From: Prochlorococcus sp. AG-402-C09
GTDB taxonomy: Bacteria > Cyanobacteriota > Cyanobacteriia > PCC-6307 > Cyanobiaceae
DNA: 64,000 nt
Direction: 5' to 3'
NCBI GenBank assembly: GCA_003279565.1
Contig: QCHN01000004.1
Span: 62,001-126,000, forward strand
Shown here: in pieces, positions 10,206 through 21,524 of the stretch
Layout of the letters: each line of letters begins with the position of its first letter
How positions within the stretch are numbered: the first letter of the stretch is position 1
Translations under genes and position numbers: made by a program
The notes under the pieces: model-generated
The model's input: only the letters and a program-made list of their open reading frames with translations
What the model was told of the DNA's origin: nothing
Database searches by the model: none

Positions 10206-10274
10206 TAATTAATAAAAAGATAGTCCGGTTTTCGTAAAAAGATAATAATAACTCTGTAGAGTTTAATTGCTTGT

Positions 10275-11510
10275 TCAAGATAAAGCTTGTAATGCAATAC
10301 TAGCTACTCCTGCTGCAGGGGGCCTATTGCAAATCTTTATTGGGATACCTATTTCTTTCTCTCTGATTTTTTTCCAAGTAATATTTTTGGCACCTCCTCC
10401 AATAGTAATTATTTGCCTAGGTAGATCAGCACCTAATTCATGGAGTTTTTGCCAACCTCTGGCTTCGATTTTTGCTAATCCCTCTAATAAAGCATGAAGA
10501 TAAAGAGAATCACTTACGGGTCTTGGGCCAAGTTTAGGTTGTAAATTTGGATCATCGATAGGGAATCTCTCTCCTTTTTTTGATAATGGAATAAGATCTA
10601 TTCCTGTGGATTTGTATGGATTAATCTGCTTGCTTAATTCTTTTATATATTCCAGATTAAAAAAATCAAGTAGAATTGCACCACCTGCATTAGATGCTCC
10701 ACCAGATAGCCAATCCCCTAATACTTTATGATTTGATATACCTTTGCCAATAAGGGGTCTTTGAACAAATTTCTTAATAACTATTGTACTTCCGAGTATT
10801 GTAATCCCATCATTTTTTTTTGGGAAAGTTGCTAAAACGCCTGCATTTGAATCTGTAGTTCCTGCTATTATTTTTAGGTTTTTTGGTAAATTTAATTCAC
10901 TTGCTTTTTTATTGCATATATTCCCCATTATTTGACCTGAAGATATTATTTTTGGGAGACATTTTAACCAGTTTAAATTTTCAAATTTTTCTGGCCATGA
11001 ATTATTTTCCACCTCCCAACCCATCCTAATGTTGTTGCCTTCTTCGCCATACTCCCAATTGTTTAGAAGCCATCCACTAATCCAATCTGCTTGGTGTCTC
11101 AAGATGATTTCATTTCCATGTTCTGATAAAAGCCTTAACGCTCGCCCAACACTGCCGCTTATGCTAGAGCCAGCACAATCTTTAAAAAAGAGATTGTTAA
11201 TTTCGTTTTTATATTCTAAACAGGATAAGAAATAAGGCAAAGCCTTCCCCATAGGTACCCCATTATTTCTACATGCTAGAAGTGTTCCAGAGGTTCCTGC
11301 TATCGAGCAAGAAACTAATTTTTCTTTAAGATCTTTTGGAACTTCTTGAATTAGTTTTTTTAGGCAATATATCCAGTCTTCCCATATCTCTAGACCTGTA
11401 GAATATGGCAAAGATGATGTGTATAATATTTGTTTCTTAGTATTAATTATTGCTATTCTTAAGCCCGACGTACCAAGGTCTATGCCAAGTACAAGAGAAC
11501 TAAGTAGCAT
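10275..11510 (-). CDS. FGGY-family carbohydrate kinase
   Basis: LGIDLGTSGLRIAII... AGTTDSNAGVLATF... ITIGGGAKNITWKKIR. Confidence 0.9.
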   Translation of the reverse strand: MLLSSLVLGIDLGTSGLRIAIINTKKQILYTSSLPYSTGLEIWEDWIYCLKKLIQEVPKDLKEKLVSCSIAGTSGTLLACRNNGVPMGKALPYFLSCLEYKNEINNLFFKDCAGSSISGSVGRALRLLSEHGNEIILRHQADWISGWLLNNWEYGEEGNNIRMGWEVENNSWPEKFENLNWLKCLPKIISSGQIMGNICNKKASELNLPKNLKIIAGTTDSNAGVLATFPKKNDGITILGSTIVIKKFVQRPLIGKGISNHKVLGDWLSGGASNAGGAILLDFFNLEYIKELSKQINPYKSTGIDLIPLSKKGERFPIDDPNLQPKLGPRPVSDSLYLHALLEGLAKIEARGWQKLHELGADLPRQIITIGGGAKNITWKKIREKEIGIPIKICNRPPAAGVASIALQALS

Positions 11511-11531
11511 TGCATTTAATTTAAAGTTCTC

Positions 11532-12761
11532 TCATGCATGCTGTCTCAATTCCTTCGCTTTTTGAGACACGTCCTCCCATGGGAGAAGAATATCTGTTCT
11601 GCCAAAATGCCCATAAGCAGCAGTATTTCTATAAAAAAGTCCGCCTCTGATACTTGGTAGGTTTTGAAGATTGAATGTTTTAATAATTGCGCCTGGCCTG
11701 AGATCGAATTGATTTTGTACAAGTTTTGTTAGTTCATCGTCTGATATCTTTCCTGTACCAAATGAATCCACAAGTATTGATATAGGTTTAGCAACTCCTA
11801 TTGCATAACTTAATTGAACTTCAACTTTTTTTGCAAGATTTGCTGCAACTAATGCCTTGGCAACAAATCTTGCTGCATATGCTGCAGATCTATCAACCTT
11901 TGTAGGGTCTTTCCCTGAGAAAGCACCTCCTCCATGTCGAGCATATCCACCATAGGTGTCAACAATTATTTTTCTTCCGGTCAGGCCAGCGTCGCCTTGA
12001 GGACCTCCGATAACGAATTTCCCAGTAGGATTAACAAGGAATCGAGTTGATTCTTTAGAGGGTTTTAGAGGTAGGTCTTCAGTCGCAGGCTCAACAACAA
12101 ATTTCCATAAGTCTTTTGAAATTCTTTGCTGAATTTCTTCTTCAAGAGTTATTCCATCGACCTCTGATTTATGCTGAGTAGAAATCAATATTGTGTCAAT
12201 AGAGGAGGGTACTCCATTTTCATAAGAGACACTCACTTGGGTTTTCCCATCAGGTAAAAGATAATCAATTATTTTTTGATGCCTTACTAATGCAAGCCGC
12301 CTAGCTAACCTATGGGCAAGACTGATTGGTAATGGCATTAGCTCAGGAGTCTCGTCGCAAGCAAATCCAAACATAATTCCTTGATCTCCAGCACCCACTT
12401 GATCTAGTGGATCTGTTGAATGATCTTCTGCTTCATCTACGCCTTGAGCAATGTCCGATGATTGCTGGTCAAGTGCTACTAGGACTGCGCAACTATTCGC
12501 ATCAAATCCACCAGCACTAGAACCTTCGTATCCTATTTGCTTAATTACTTCTCTTACAAGCTTGTTGAAATCGACTTCTGCTTTGGAGGTTATTTCTCCA
12601 GTTATTAAACATAAGCCAGTATTGACAACTGCTTCACATGCAACTCTGCTTGTTGGATCTGCACTTAAGCATGCATCTAAAACTGCGTCACTAACTTGAT
12701 CACAGATTTTATCTGGATGCCCTTCAGTGACAGATTCAGATGTGAAAACGTATCTACTCAT
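11532..12761 (-). CDS. metK: S-adenosylmethionine synthase
   Basis: [54 protein letters not shown]. Confidence 0.98.
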   Translation of the reverse strand: MSRYVFTSESVTEGHPDKICDQVSDAVLDACLSADPTSRVACEAVVNTGLCLITGEITSKAEVDFNKLVREVIKQIGYEGSSAGGFDANSCAVLVALDQQSSDIAQGVDEAEDHSTDPLDQVGAGDQGIMFGFACDETPELMPLPISLAHRLARRLALVRHQKIIDYLLPDGKTQVSVSYENGVPSSIDTILISTQHKSEVDGITLEEEIQQRISKDLWKFVVEPATEDLPLKPSKESTRFLVNPTGKFVIGGPQGDAGLTGRKIIVDTYGGYARHGGGAFSGKDPTKVDRSAAYAARFVAKALVAANLAKKVEVQLSYAIGVAKPISILVDSFGTGKISDDELTKLVQNQFDLRPGAIIKTFNLQNLPSIRGGLFYRNTAAYGHFGRTDILLPWEDVSQKAKELRQHA

Positions 12762-12784
12762 TGAAAATATTAATCTTCAATATT

Positions 12785-13573
12785 TTAGTGGGTTGAATGA
12801 ATTTTTAATTCATTCAATTTTTTTATAAGAAATTTTTTTTCAGCCAGAGTGGGGGGGGTTTCCCAGCCACCAGTAAAGCCTATTACTATAGGGATATCAG
12901 CTTTTTTGGCCATTCTTAAATCAGTGTCTGCATCTGAAATAAGAGCACATTCTGAAGGATTTAGGTTCATTGTTTTGCAAAGTTCTATAACTGCTTCTGG
13001 TTTTGGTTTAGCAGGTTGATTCTCTGCACTCCAAAGACAATCAAAGATACCTTCCAATTTATTCATGAAAATAAATTCTTCAATTCCTGCTTGGGTATCA
13101 TTTGTCATTAATGCAATACGCACTCCTTTGTTTTTTAGAGAAAGTAATAGATCAAATGCTCCTGAAATTAAAGTCCTATGCTTTTGCATATTTGGTCTAT
13201 TACTGGAAAGGAAAATATCTACTTCATCAAAAAGTTCTTCACTTATTGAAAGTGATTTAAACCAATCAAAACCAAATAATGTAAATATTGTTGCTGTAGA
13301 TATAATATTTTGCTCTTTCGAAGCAATTGCTAGACTTGCATTGGGAGAAAGAACTTGGTTTTTTAATCCATAAACAGAATGAAGTAATTTTCTTAATAAA
13401 ATAATTTTAAGATTACTTATTTTTAATTTTCTAAACTTAGTAACTGCGAATTCTATTCGAGTTTTTGCTAGCTCTAATAAGCATTTTTCACTATTTGATA
13501 AAGTTCCATCCTTATCAAATATTATTGCATTAATAAAACCAACAGAGCTATTTCTTATTAATAGTTCTGCCAT
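12785..13573 (-). CDS. HAD-superfamily hydrolase (phosphoglycolate-phosphatase-like)
   Basis: IIFDKDGTLSNSE; ALMTNDT; ALISDADTDLRMAKKADI. Confidence 0.88.
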   Translation of the reverse strand: MAELLIRNSSVGFINAIIFDKDGTLSNSEKCLLELAKTRIEFAVTKFRKLKISNLKIILLRKLLHSVYGLKNQVLSPNASLAIASKEQNIISTATIFTLFGFDWFKSLSISEELFDEVDIFLSSNRPNMQKHRTLISGAFDLLLSLKNKGVRIALMTNDTQAGIEEFIFMNKLEGIFDCLWSAENQPAKPKPEAVIELCKTMNLNPSECALISDADTDLRMAKKADIPIVIGFTGGWETPPTLAEKKFLIKKLNELKIHSTH

Positions 13574-13591
13574 CTCAAAAAATGTAAATAA

Positions 13592-14701
13592 TCAAATAGT
13601 CATTACTGCAATAGGATCTTCTCCTTCTTCAGCTTGCTCAAGAAGCATTTGTTTGTATCTTGCTGCCATCTCTTCTGCCTTGTCAAAAACTTTTTGAGGG
13701 TCTGTCAGCATATCTCCTGGTTCTGGCTCAAGTGCCTTTGTGGAAAGGGAAATTCGACCTCTTTCCGCATCTAAATCTATTATCATAACTTTCATTTGGT
13801 CATTAACGTTTAATACTGAGTGAGGAGTTTCAATATGCTCATGACTTATTTCGGAGATGTGAAGAAGTCCACTTACACCTCCAATATCTATAAATGCACC
13901 ATAGGGTTTAATTCCTCTCACTGCCCCTACAACAACTTCTCCAACTTCAAGGCGATTCATTTTTCTTTCAACTAATGCCCTGCGATGACTTAAAACAAGC
14001 CTATTTCTTTCTTCATCAACTTCTAAGAATTTCAAAGGTAGGAAATCAGCAACCAACTCTTCTTTGGCTTTTCTAGTGCTTATATGTGATCCAGGAATAA
14101 AGCCTCTAAGACCTTCAACTCGAACAAGTGCTCCTCCTCTATTTGTAGCAAAAACCTCTGAGTAAATTGTGGCATCTTCTTTTTGTAATTGTCTAACTCT
14201 TTCCCAAGCTCGTTGATATTCAATTCTTCTAATTGATAAAGATAATTGACCATCTTCATTCTCTTCGGTCATTATAAAAAATTCTCTAATTTCTGAAGGC
14301 TGTAAAACATCGCTCAGTCCCTCGACTCTATTTATAGATACTTCTTGCATAGGCATAAAAGCAGCTGTTTTTGCACCAATATCAATCATTGCTCCTTTAG
14401 ATTCAAGAGCAAAAACAGTTCCATTGACTATGTCGCCAGGTTTGAAATTGTAGTCATATTTGCTTAGTAAAGATGCAAATTCATCAAGAGTGAAACCAGC
14501 ACTTTCTAGATCACTTTTATTGATTCTGCTTGAAGAGTCATCAGCAGTTGGAATATCTTTGGGGATATCCTCTTCTTTTATTTCATTAATGGAATTTTCT
14601 TCAAATTCTGCGCTGACTGCAGTTGGGGTGGTTCCTTCAGGTATTGATGTTTCTTTTTCAGGATTTTCTTCTTGAACTTTACCTGCTGGATTTTCAGACA
14701 T
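13592..14701 (-). CDS. rpsA: 30S ribosomal protein S1
   Basis: Three S1 domains: GDIVNGTVFALESKGAMIDIGAKTAAFMP, VGEVVVGAVRGIKPYGAFIDIGGVSGLLHISEIS. Confidence 0.95.
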   Translation of the reverse strand: MSENPAGKVQEENPEKETSIPEGTTPTAVSAEFEENSINEIKEEDIPKDIPTADDSSSRINKSDLESAGFTLDEFASLLSKYDYNFKPGDIVNGTVFALESKGAMIDIGAKTAAFMPMQEVSINRVEGLSDVLQPSEIREFFIMTEENEDGQLSLSIRRIEYQRAWERVRQLQKEDATIYSEVFATNRGGALVRVEGLRGFIPGSHISTRKAKEELVADFLPLKFLEVDEERNRLVLSHRRALVERKMNRLEVGEVVVGAVRGIKPYGAFIDIGGVSGLLHISEISHEHIETPHSVLNVNDQMKVMIIDLDAERGRISLSTKALEPEPGDMLTDPQKVFDKAEEMAARYKQMLLEQAEEGEDPIAVMTI

Positions 14702-14804
14702 GCTTGATTGGCGGTCTGCCTTTTTAGGACAGTGCGATAGAAATACAAAATGGCCCGCCGACCAAATTGAAATTAAATTCTACTTTATTGTTAGGTCTTT
14801 CTAG

Positions 14805-15284
14805 TTAAAGAACTGATGCCAATTGTTCTTTTTTTATTGGTTTTAGTGATTCAAGGGTTTTCATGAAATCATTTATTCCGTCAAATTGTCTATAAACCGA
14901 GGCAAATCTGATGTAAGCAACTTCATTGATATCTTTTAAATGTGTAAGAACCATTTCTCCAATCTCAATTGTTTTAATCTCTTTGCGAACTCCTTGATGG
15001 AGCTCTAGTTCTATTTCGTCGACAATAAATTCAATTTTAGATGCATTTATAAGTGTTTTTTCACATGCTCTGTTTAACCCATTGATTATTTTACTTCGAT
15101 TAAATAATTCTTTTGTCCCGCTTTTTTTTAAAACAGAAATCGGTATTGTTTCTACTCTTTCATAAGTAGTAAAGCGGAAGTCACAATTCAAGCACTCCCT
15201 TCTTCTTCTTACACTCCTTCCAGAATCAGCCGAACGAGATTCAAGAACTCGACTGTCTGTATTTTGACAAGCTGGGCACTGCAT
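14805..15284 (-). CDS. nrdR: transcriptional repressor NrdR
   Basis: [45 protein letters not shown]. Confidence 0.97.
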   Translation of the reverse strand: MQCPACQNTDSRVLESRSADSGRSVRRRRECLNCDFRFTTYERVETIPISVLKKSGTKELFNRSKIINGLNRACEKTLINASKIEFIVDEIELELHQGVRKEIKTIEIGEMVLTHLKDINEVAYIRFASVYRQFDGINDFMKTLESLKPIKKEQLASVL

Positions 15285-15429
15285 GCAGCCCTTTTAAATA
15301 ATTTAACTAACTTTAAACATTTATTTGGCTTCTGAGAAGGGGCAGATTAAATAAAAATACTTTTCTGGGAAAAAATAATTAACTTAATGATTAAAACAAT
15401 AAAACTTTTTAGTTGTAATTTAGACAATA

Positions 15430-15466
15430 AAAAAGGCCCTGAGATAGTGTCAGGGCCTTTTTTATT
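15430..15466 (-). terminator. bidirectional-type terminator of psbBT
   Basis: AAAAAAGGCCCTGAgatagtgTCAGGGCCTTTTTT hairpin. Confidence 0.9.
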
Positions 15467-15477
15467 GTGTTTTTGTT

Positions 15478-15573
15478 TTACTTGTCGTACTTTGGAGGGT
15501 CGCGAAATGCGACAGCAAAGAACAAGGTTACAAGTGCCAAAGTGAGTATTAGCACGTAGGAGAAAGCTTCCAT
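15478..15573 (-). CDS. psbT: photosystem II protein T (31 aa)
   Basis: Hand-translated: [31 protein letters not shown]; downstream of psbB. Confidence 0.95.
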
Positions 15574-15611
15574 CTAAGTTCTCGGTATAAGGGGGGGTAA
15601 AGAATCCTGAC

Positions 15612-17135
15612 TTAGGCCCGACCAGGGACTCGGCGAGTTGATTCGTCTCCAAGTTTTTTGAAGAGACCAAACTCAACTTGATCGCCTAGCTCTGGATCGA
15701 TACCTGAGAATCTGTCGCCAAAGAGGGTTCTTGCGGCGTGCCACCAGTGACCAAAGAGGAATAACAAGCCAAAGCACAAGTGTGCATAAGTGAACCATGC
15801 TCTAGGTGAGCTTCTGAATACACCGTCTGACTTGTAACGATCTCTGTCAAACTTGAAGGCTTCTCCAAGTTGAGCCTTTCTGGCTAGACGCTTAACTATT
15901 ACTGGATCAGTAAATGTTTGTCCATTTAATTCACCACCGTAAACAGTAGCCGTAACTCCTGTTTGCTCAATGGAATACTTGGCTTCAGCCCTTCGGAAAG
16001 GAATGTCAGCTTTAACGTTTCCATCCTTGTCTTCAAGAATGACAGGGAAGTTTTCAAAGAAATTTGGAATTCTTCTTACTTCTAAGTCATTACCTTCACT
16101 ATCTGTAAATGAGATGTGACCTTGCCACCCACTTGGAACTCCATCGCCATTAACCATTGCTCCAACTCTAAATAGACCGCCTTTGGCAGGACTATTTCCT
16201 ACATAATCATAGAAAGCAAGTTGCTCAGGAATAGACTCGTAAGCTTCAGCTTTTGAAGCACCATCATTCATAGAATCTTGAACTCTTCGATTGATTTCAG
16301 TTTTGAAATATCCAGAGTCCCATTGATACCTAGTAGGACCAAATAATTCAACAGGAGTTGTAGCTGATCCATACCACATGGTTCCAGCTACTACGAAAGA
16401 TACAAAAAGGACAGCTGCAAGGGCACTTGCAAGAACTCCTTCTAGACTTCCAAGTTTTAAAGCTCTATAAAGCCTTTCTCCAGGTCTGTTGGTGATATGG
16501 AATATTCCACCAATTATTCCTAAAAGTCCTGCCCCAATGTGATTAGCGACAATTCCTCCGGCATTGAATGGATTAAATCCTTCTGCACCCCAAACTGGAG
16601 CAACTTTTTCTACATGACCAGTTAATCCATATGGATCAGAAACCCATATGCCAACTGTTGAGCAATGAAATGCACCAAATCCAAAGCAAGTCAAGCCAGC
16701 TAAGAAAAGATGAATTCCAAATATTCTTGGAAGATCTAAAGCGGGCTCACCAGTGCGGGAATCTTCCCATAATTCAAGGTCCCAGTATGTCCAGTGCCAT
16801 ACGGCAGCAAGCATCAAAAGACCACTGAAAACTATATGAGCTGCAGCAACCCCTTCGAAGCTCCAAAAGCCGGGGTCTACTCCGGTTGCACCGGTTATAT
16901 CCCATCCGTTCCAGCTGCCTGTAATTCCTAGGCGGGCCATAAAAGGCATGACATACATGCCTTGGCGCCACATTGGATTAAGTACTGGATCAGAAGGATC
17001 AAAAATGGCCAATTCATATAAGGCCATTGAGCCGGCCCAGCCGGCTAACAAAGCAGTATGCATGAGGTGCACGGCCAAGAGGCGGCCAGGGTCGTTTATA
17101 ACGACTGTGTGCACCCGATACCAGGGCAATCCCAT
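15612..17135 (-). CDS. psbB: photosystem II CP47 chlorophyll protein
   Basis: [60 protein letters not shown]. Confidence 0.99.
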   Translation of the reverse strand: MGLPWYRVHTVVINDPGRLLAVHLMHTALLAGWAGSMALYELAIFDPSDPVLNPMWRQGMYVMPFMARLGITGSWNGWDITGATGVDPGFWSFEGVAAAHIVFSGLLMLAAVWHWTYWDLELWEDSRTGEPALDLPRIFGIHLFLAGLTCFGFGAFHCSTVGIWVSDPYGLTGHVEKVAPVWGAEGFNPFNAGGIVANHIGAGLLGIIGGIFHITNRPGERLYRALKLGSLEGVLASALAAVLFVSFVVAGTMWYGSATTPVELFGPTRYQWDSGYFKTEINRRVQDSMNDGASKAEAYESIPEQLAFYDYVGNSPAKGGLFRVGAMVNGDGVPSGWQGHISFTDSEGNDLEVRRIPNFFENFPVILEDKDGNVKADIPFRRAEAKYSIEQTGVTATVYGGELNGQTFTDPVIVKRLARKAQLGEAFKFDRDRYKSDGVFRSSPRAWFTYAHLCFGLLFLFGHWWHAARTLFGDRFSGIDPELGDQVEFGLFKKLGDESTRRVPGRA

Positions 17136-17617
17136 GGGTCAGGTTCGTATAACGAAGCTGCTTAATGCAGCAAGACTCGCATGATCGTAAATGGTATTGC
17201 TTGAGTTAATGCACAGGATGTAGATACCTGAAATGACTTTTGACACTCTTGGATGAAATCTTGCTTGTTTTGAGTGCCTTAAATCGGTAAATATCTAGTG
17301 ATAGACTAAAAAAAAGTAAAAAAAAAAGAAAAAAAAGAAATTTTGAAATTTCAATTGATTTTGTAATTTTAAGCCATTTTTGTATGAAACCAATTCAAAA
17401 AAACTGAAATTTTTGGATCAAATTAGTGATGAAAATAATTTTTTAGAAATTTTTTGAGAGCTTTTTAAGCTCAAAAATAATTATGTGGAAGTTTTTAGAA
17501 ACAAAATTTTTCGGCAAATTACAAAATCTAAGTCTCTTTGATTCAAATCTCAGTTTTTTTGCTGAAGGGATATATAGTTTGTTTCAGTAAAAATTGTTCT
17601 GAGTAAAAACCTCGGTT

Positions 17618-17776
17618 ATGGAAACCACTAGTTTTGGATTTGCCGCAAGTCTTTTATTTGTTGGCGTACCCACGATCTTTCTTATTGGTTTATTTGTCTC
17701 TACCAACGATGGTGAGAAATCAAGCTTTTATTCAGATTCTGGTAAAGGTAGATTGAGCCCTCAACCTAAAAAGTAA
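17618..17776 (+). CDS. psbM: photosystem II protein M (extended, 52 aa)
   Basis: Hand-translated: METTSFGFAASLLFVGVPTIFLIGLFVSTNDGEKSSFYSDSGKGRLSPQPKK*. Confidence 0.92.
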   Translation: METTSFGFAASLLFVGVPTIFLIGLFVSTNDGEKSSFYSDSGKGRLSPQPKK

Positions 17777-17903
17777 TTTAGGAGTTTCTTTGAGTAAAAT
17801 GATCTCAGGTATGTGCTTGAGATCTAAAATAACTGTTTAGCTTTACTTATTAGGTATTGCTAGGAAGTTTTTTTATTAAAATATAGGACCAATATAATAG
17901 GGA

Positions 17904-18356
17904 TTGGGTTTGAGTAAGTTCACTAATAAAAAAGAGTGGAATTTAACTAAAACAGTTCTTCCTCAGCACACAGATCATGCAGGAGTTATGTGGCACGGCT
18001 CATATTTTAATTTTTTAGAAGAGGGGAGAATTGATGCTTTAAATAAAATTGGAATAACATATTCAATGTTGTCTGAAAAAGGCTATGAAATACCTGTTAT
18101 TTCAGCTCAAATCAAATATAAAATTTCTTTTTCACATGGTGAAAAAATATTTTTAAAAAGTAAATTTAATCTTGTAAATAAAATAAGACTTAATTGTAAA
18201 ACTTTGTTTTTAAAAGTAAATGGTGATATTGGAGCAGAAGCTTTAATAGAATTGGTTTTGGTGAGAAAAGATAATGATTCAATAAAATTAGTAAGACAAG
18301 TTCCTCCTGAAATTAAGAATGTTTTTTTACGTCTAGTAGAGGGGCCTAAAACTTAA
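17904..18356 (+). CDS. acyl-CoA thioesterase (hot-dog fold, YbgC/DHNA-CoA type)
   Basis: VLPQHTDHAGVMWHGSYFNFLEEGRIDAL; TTG start. Confidence 0.85.
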   Translation: MGLSKFTNKKEWNLTKTVLPQHTDHAGVMWHGSYFNFLEEGRIDALNKIGITYSMLSEKGYEIPVISAQIKYKISFSHGEKIFLKSKFNLVNKIRLNCKTLFLKVNGDIGAEALIELVLVRKDNDSIKLVRQVPPEIKNVFLRLVEGPKT

Positions 18357-19229
18357 ATGGTTGATAATTTCATTTCTGGCAATACTTTTCTTCACTGGAG
18401 AAAAAAGATGATACTAAAAGGAGGTAGAAAAGTAGATTTGGATTGGCTTTTAGATATAGCCGCAGGAGTTTCTTGGAGTCAATTACAAAACATAATTTTG
18501 AATCCTGAGAATTTTATTTCTTTAGAAATTTCAACTAAAGAATTAGAAGTTATTTGGAATTCTCATTTAAAAGATCAAACCCCACTTCAATACTTGATTT
18601 CAAAGTGTCCCTGGAGAGAACTTGAGTTAGAGGTTTCAGCAGATGCCCTGATCCCTAGGCAAGAAACAGAATTTTTGATTGATTTTGCTTTAAAAAAAAT
18701 TAATGATATTAAATTTGGAACGTGGGCTGATCTAGGTACAGGATCCGGACCTCTTGCGGTATCTTTAGCTAAATCTCTTCCTGATTGGAATGGACATGCC
18801 GCTGATATTAGTAAAGATGCATTAGAGCTAGCAGAAAAAAATTTAAAATCTATTGTTCCTAACGCGAATGTGAGATTTTCTTTAGGAGATTGGTGGGAAC
18901 CTTTACAAAGATGGTGGGGAAGTTTTGATTTGGTTTTAAGCAATCCTCCTTATATACCCTCTGACTTAATTAAAGAGTTAGAACCAATTGTAAAAAATCA
19001 TGAGCCAATTATAGCTTTGGATGGTGGAGCAGATGGCATGAATGCGTCTAAAAAAATAATTCTTGGAGCATCACATGGCCTTGCTCGAGGAGGTTGGTTA
19101 ATTATTGAACATCATTATGATCAAAGTGAAAAGATAATTGATCTTATGAAGAATATTGGAATGGAAGAGGTTTCTTTTGAAAGAGATTTAAGTGGTATCA
19201 AGAGATATGCCATTTGTCGTAAAAAATAA
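18357..19229 (+). CDS. prmC: release factor glutamine methyltransferase
   Basis: ALIPRQETEFLIDFAL...ADLGTGSGPLAVSLA...LVLSNPPYIPSDLI. Confidence 0.95.
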   Translation: MVDNFISGNTFLHWRKKMILKGGRKVDLDWLLDIAAGVSWSQLQNIILNPENFISLEISTKELEVIWNSHLKDQTPLQYLISKCPWRELELEVSADALIPRQETEFLIDFALKKINDIKFGTWADLGTGSGPLAVSLAKSLPDWNGHAADISKDALELAEKNLKSIVPNANVRFSLGDWWEPLQRWWGSFDLVLSNPPYIPSDLIKELEPIVKNHEPIIALDGGADGMNASKKIILGASHGLARGGWLIIEHHYDQSEKIIDLMKNIGMEEVSFERDLSGIKRYAICRKK

Positions 19230-19231
19230 AA

Positions 19232-19813
19232 ATGATCACCGATCAATTTGACATTTCTGACATAGCTTCGAAGTTGAAAGAAGGATCTTTAGCTTTATTC
19301 CCTACTGATACTTTGCCAGCACTTTGTTCTTACCCTAAATTCTCAAAGAAAATTTGGACTATTAAGAAAAGGCCTTCAAATAAGCCACTCATATTAATGG
19401 GAGGTTGCTTGGATGATTTGTTTGAGTTTGTTAACCCTTGTGCTATTGAAGACGGCTTGAAATTGGCAAATAATTATTGGCCTGGAGCATTAACAATTGT
19501 TCTACCTACAATAGGAAATATCTCTAAGAATTTGAATTCCAATTCTAATTCTCTAGGTTTCAGAGTTCCAGCACTAAGACTTGCAAGAGATTTGCTAATG
19601 AAAACTGGTCCTTTAGCAACTACAAGCGCAAATATTTCTGGAAAACCTCCTGTCAAAGATGCCTTGGAAGCTTCGCTTCAATTCCCAGGAATTCCAATAC
19701 TTGCTCCTGTCCCTTGGCCAAATTCGTCTGGTATAGCAAGCACAGTTATTGAATGGAAAGAAGGGAAATGGAATTTATTGAGGTCTGGTTCAGTTCTTTT
19801 GAATGAAAAGTAA
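19232..19813 (+). CDS. Sua5/YciO/YrdC (TsaC) threonylcarbamoyl-AMP synthase family
   Basis: GSLALFPTDTLPALC...KKRPSNKPLILM...LATTSANISGKP. Confidence 0.93.
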   Translation: MITDQFDISDIASKLKEGSLALFPTDTLPALCSYPKFSKKIWTIKKRPSNKPLILMGGCLDDLFEFVNPCAIEDGLKLANNYWPGALTIVLPTIGNISKNLNSNSNSLGFRVPALRLARDLLMKTGPLATTSANISGKPPVKDALEASLQFPGIPILAPVPWPNSSGIASTVIEWKEGKWNLLRSGSVLLNEK

Positions 19814-19816
19814 CGA

Positions 19817-19975
19817 ATGCTTTATTTGTTGATAACAGTTTTATTTTTGCAGTCTTTTTTTTGGTGGCTTTTAAGGTTTCCCATAATCAGTTTTGATTGG
19901 ATTATTCAATTAAAATTTTTCAACTTTTTATTTGTTGCTTTTTTCCTTTGGATGATCTCTGGTAAATCCAAATAG
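19817..19975 (+). CDS. small hydrophobic protein (52 aa)
   Basis: Hand-translated: MLYLLITVLFLQSFFWWLLRFPIISFDWIIQLKFFNFLFVAFFLWMISGKSK*; 3 nt after the TsaC-like stop, likely same operon. Confidence 0.6.
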   Translation: MLYLLITVLFLQSFFWWLLRFPIISFDWIIQLKFFNFLFVAFFLWMISGKSK

Positions 19976-19999
19976 ATCTATATAGCTAGAATTTTAAAA

Positions 20000-20071
20000 T
20001 GCCGGCTAACAGATTTGAACTGATGACCTTCGCTTTACAAAAGCGCTGCTCTACCGCTGAGCTAAGCCGGC
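20000..20071 (-). tRNA. tRNA-Thr (TGT)
   Basis: GCCGGCTTAGCTCAGCGGTAGAGCAGCGCTTTTGTAAAGCG...GTTCAAATCTGTTAGCCGGCA. Confidence 0.96.
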
Positions 20072-20190
20072 AACTTAATTATCTTACCTAAGAAAGTAAT
20101 CTAAAAGTTCATCTATAAGGGAAATTTGTTGAAAATACTTTTTTAAATATCTTTTAATCTAATCCAAAAAAAATTTCATCTTTTTATGGA

Positions 20191-20538
20191 TTAAGAATTT
20201 TGATCGGTACCTTCGGCTTCTTGAGGATTTTCTTCTAACTTGTTTTTAGGCTCTTTAAGTTTGATTTGACCATTCATAGTTCTTTTTATGGGTAGGTTTG
20301 CAACTAATGCGGTCATGCGATCTTCTGTCTCAAGACTTACTGCGCCTTCCTCCACATCTATTTCTACATACTTTGCTACGACCTCTAGTATTTCTCTTCT
20401 CATTTGATCTAAAAGTTCTGTACTGAGGTCTGATCGATCATGCGCTAATACAAGCTGCAACCTCTCTCTCGCAGTGCTAGCGCTAGCAGGCTGTCTACGT
20501 AATAACTTGTTGATAATGTCCCTAAGTGTGATTTCCAT
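20191..20538 (-). CDS. minE: cell division topological specificity factor MinE
   Basis: [41 protein letters not shown]. Confidence 0.96.
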   Translation of the reverse strand: MEITLRDIINKLLRRQPASASTARERLQLVLAHDRSDLSTELLDQMRREILEVVAKYVEIDVEEGAVSLETEDRMTALVANLPIKRTMNGQIKLKEPKNKLEENPQEAEGTDQNS

Positions 20539-20542
20539 TGCT

Positions 20543-21379
20543 TTAGAAAATTTTTGTTTGCATTAGTCTTCTAAATTTCGCCCCCAATCCTGTACTCTCT
20601 TCTGCTGGATCAATAAGTGGAATATCTTCCCCTTGTAATCGCTTGGCAATATTGAGATAACATTTAGCTGCTGGGGAATTTACGCTATTTAATGTTAGAG
20701 GCTCTCCTCGATTTGTACTTACGATTACCTGTTCATCCTCCAGAACAAGGCCAAGTAATGGTAAAGCTAAAATATCAGTCACATCATTGATAGAAAGCAT
20801 TTCTTGGTTTGCCATCATCTTTGGCCTAACTCTATTGAGAACTAATTGGACTGGTTTAATAGCATTCGTATTAAGCAAACCAATAACTCTATCAGCATCT
20901 CTTACAGCTGAAACCTCAGGGTTGGTAACTATAATTGCTTCTTTAGAAGCTGCCATAGCATTTTTGAATCCATCTTCGACTCCTGCTGGGCAGTCAATTA
21001 AAACGTAATTGAACTGTTTTTTTAACATATCTACTATTCTCTTCATATCATCAGGTTTTAACCAATCAAGCATTCTTGGATTCCCAGCAGGAAGTAAAGA
21101 TAGATTTGATTCTTGCTTGTGCTTGACTAAGGCCTGATCAAGTCTGCACTCTTCTTCTAGAACTTCTTGTGCTGTATAGACAATTCGATTTTCCAGCCCT
21201 AATAGTAAATCCAAATTTCTCAGGCCAAAGTCTGCGTCTAAGACAGCAGTAGTTAGGCCCTGCCTCGCAAGTGAAATGCCGAGATTTGCTGTGAGGGTTG
21301 TCTTCCCGACCCCACCTTTCCCTGAGCAAATAAGAATGACGCGGGTATCTGTCTCCACGGACCTCCTTGGATTCGACAA
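20543..21379 (-). CDS. minD: septum site-determining ATPase MinD
   Basis: [25 protein letters not shown]. Confidence 0.98.
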   Translation of the reverse strand: MSNPRRSVETDTRVILICSGKGGVGKTTLTANLGISLARQGLTTAVLDADFGLRNLDLLLGLENRIVYTAQEVLEEECRLDQALVKHKQESNLSLLPAGNPRMLDWLKPDDMKRIVDMLKKQFNYVLIDCPAGVEDGFKNAMAASKEAIIVTNPEVSAVRDADRVIGLLNTNAIKPVQLVLNRVRPKMMANQEMLSINDVTDILALPLLGLVLEDEQVIVSTNRGEPLTLNSVNSPAAKCYLNIAKRLQGEDIPLIDPAEESTGLGAKFRRLMQTKIF

Positions 21380-21524
21380 ACTTTAGTTCGATTTTGATAA
21401 AGAAAAAAGCTTTATTGTAAGATCAGTTGCATTGGGTTTGCTTTTGAAGACATCTCTCGCTTCTTGAGTAGTAATTTCTTCTTGCTTTTTATTAGAAAAC
21501 CCTATTGAGTGTTAACTTCTCGAA

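Noticed and set aside
15347-15676. 109-aa minus ORF overlapping psbT and the psbB 3' end
   Set aside because: Out of frame with psbT and psbB and spans a terminator; spurious.
17300-17560. Poly-A rich run between psbB and psbM
   Set aside because: AT-rich intergenic DNA is expected in this genome; no repeat unit or conserved motif recognised.
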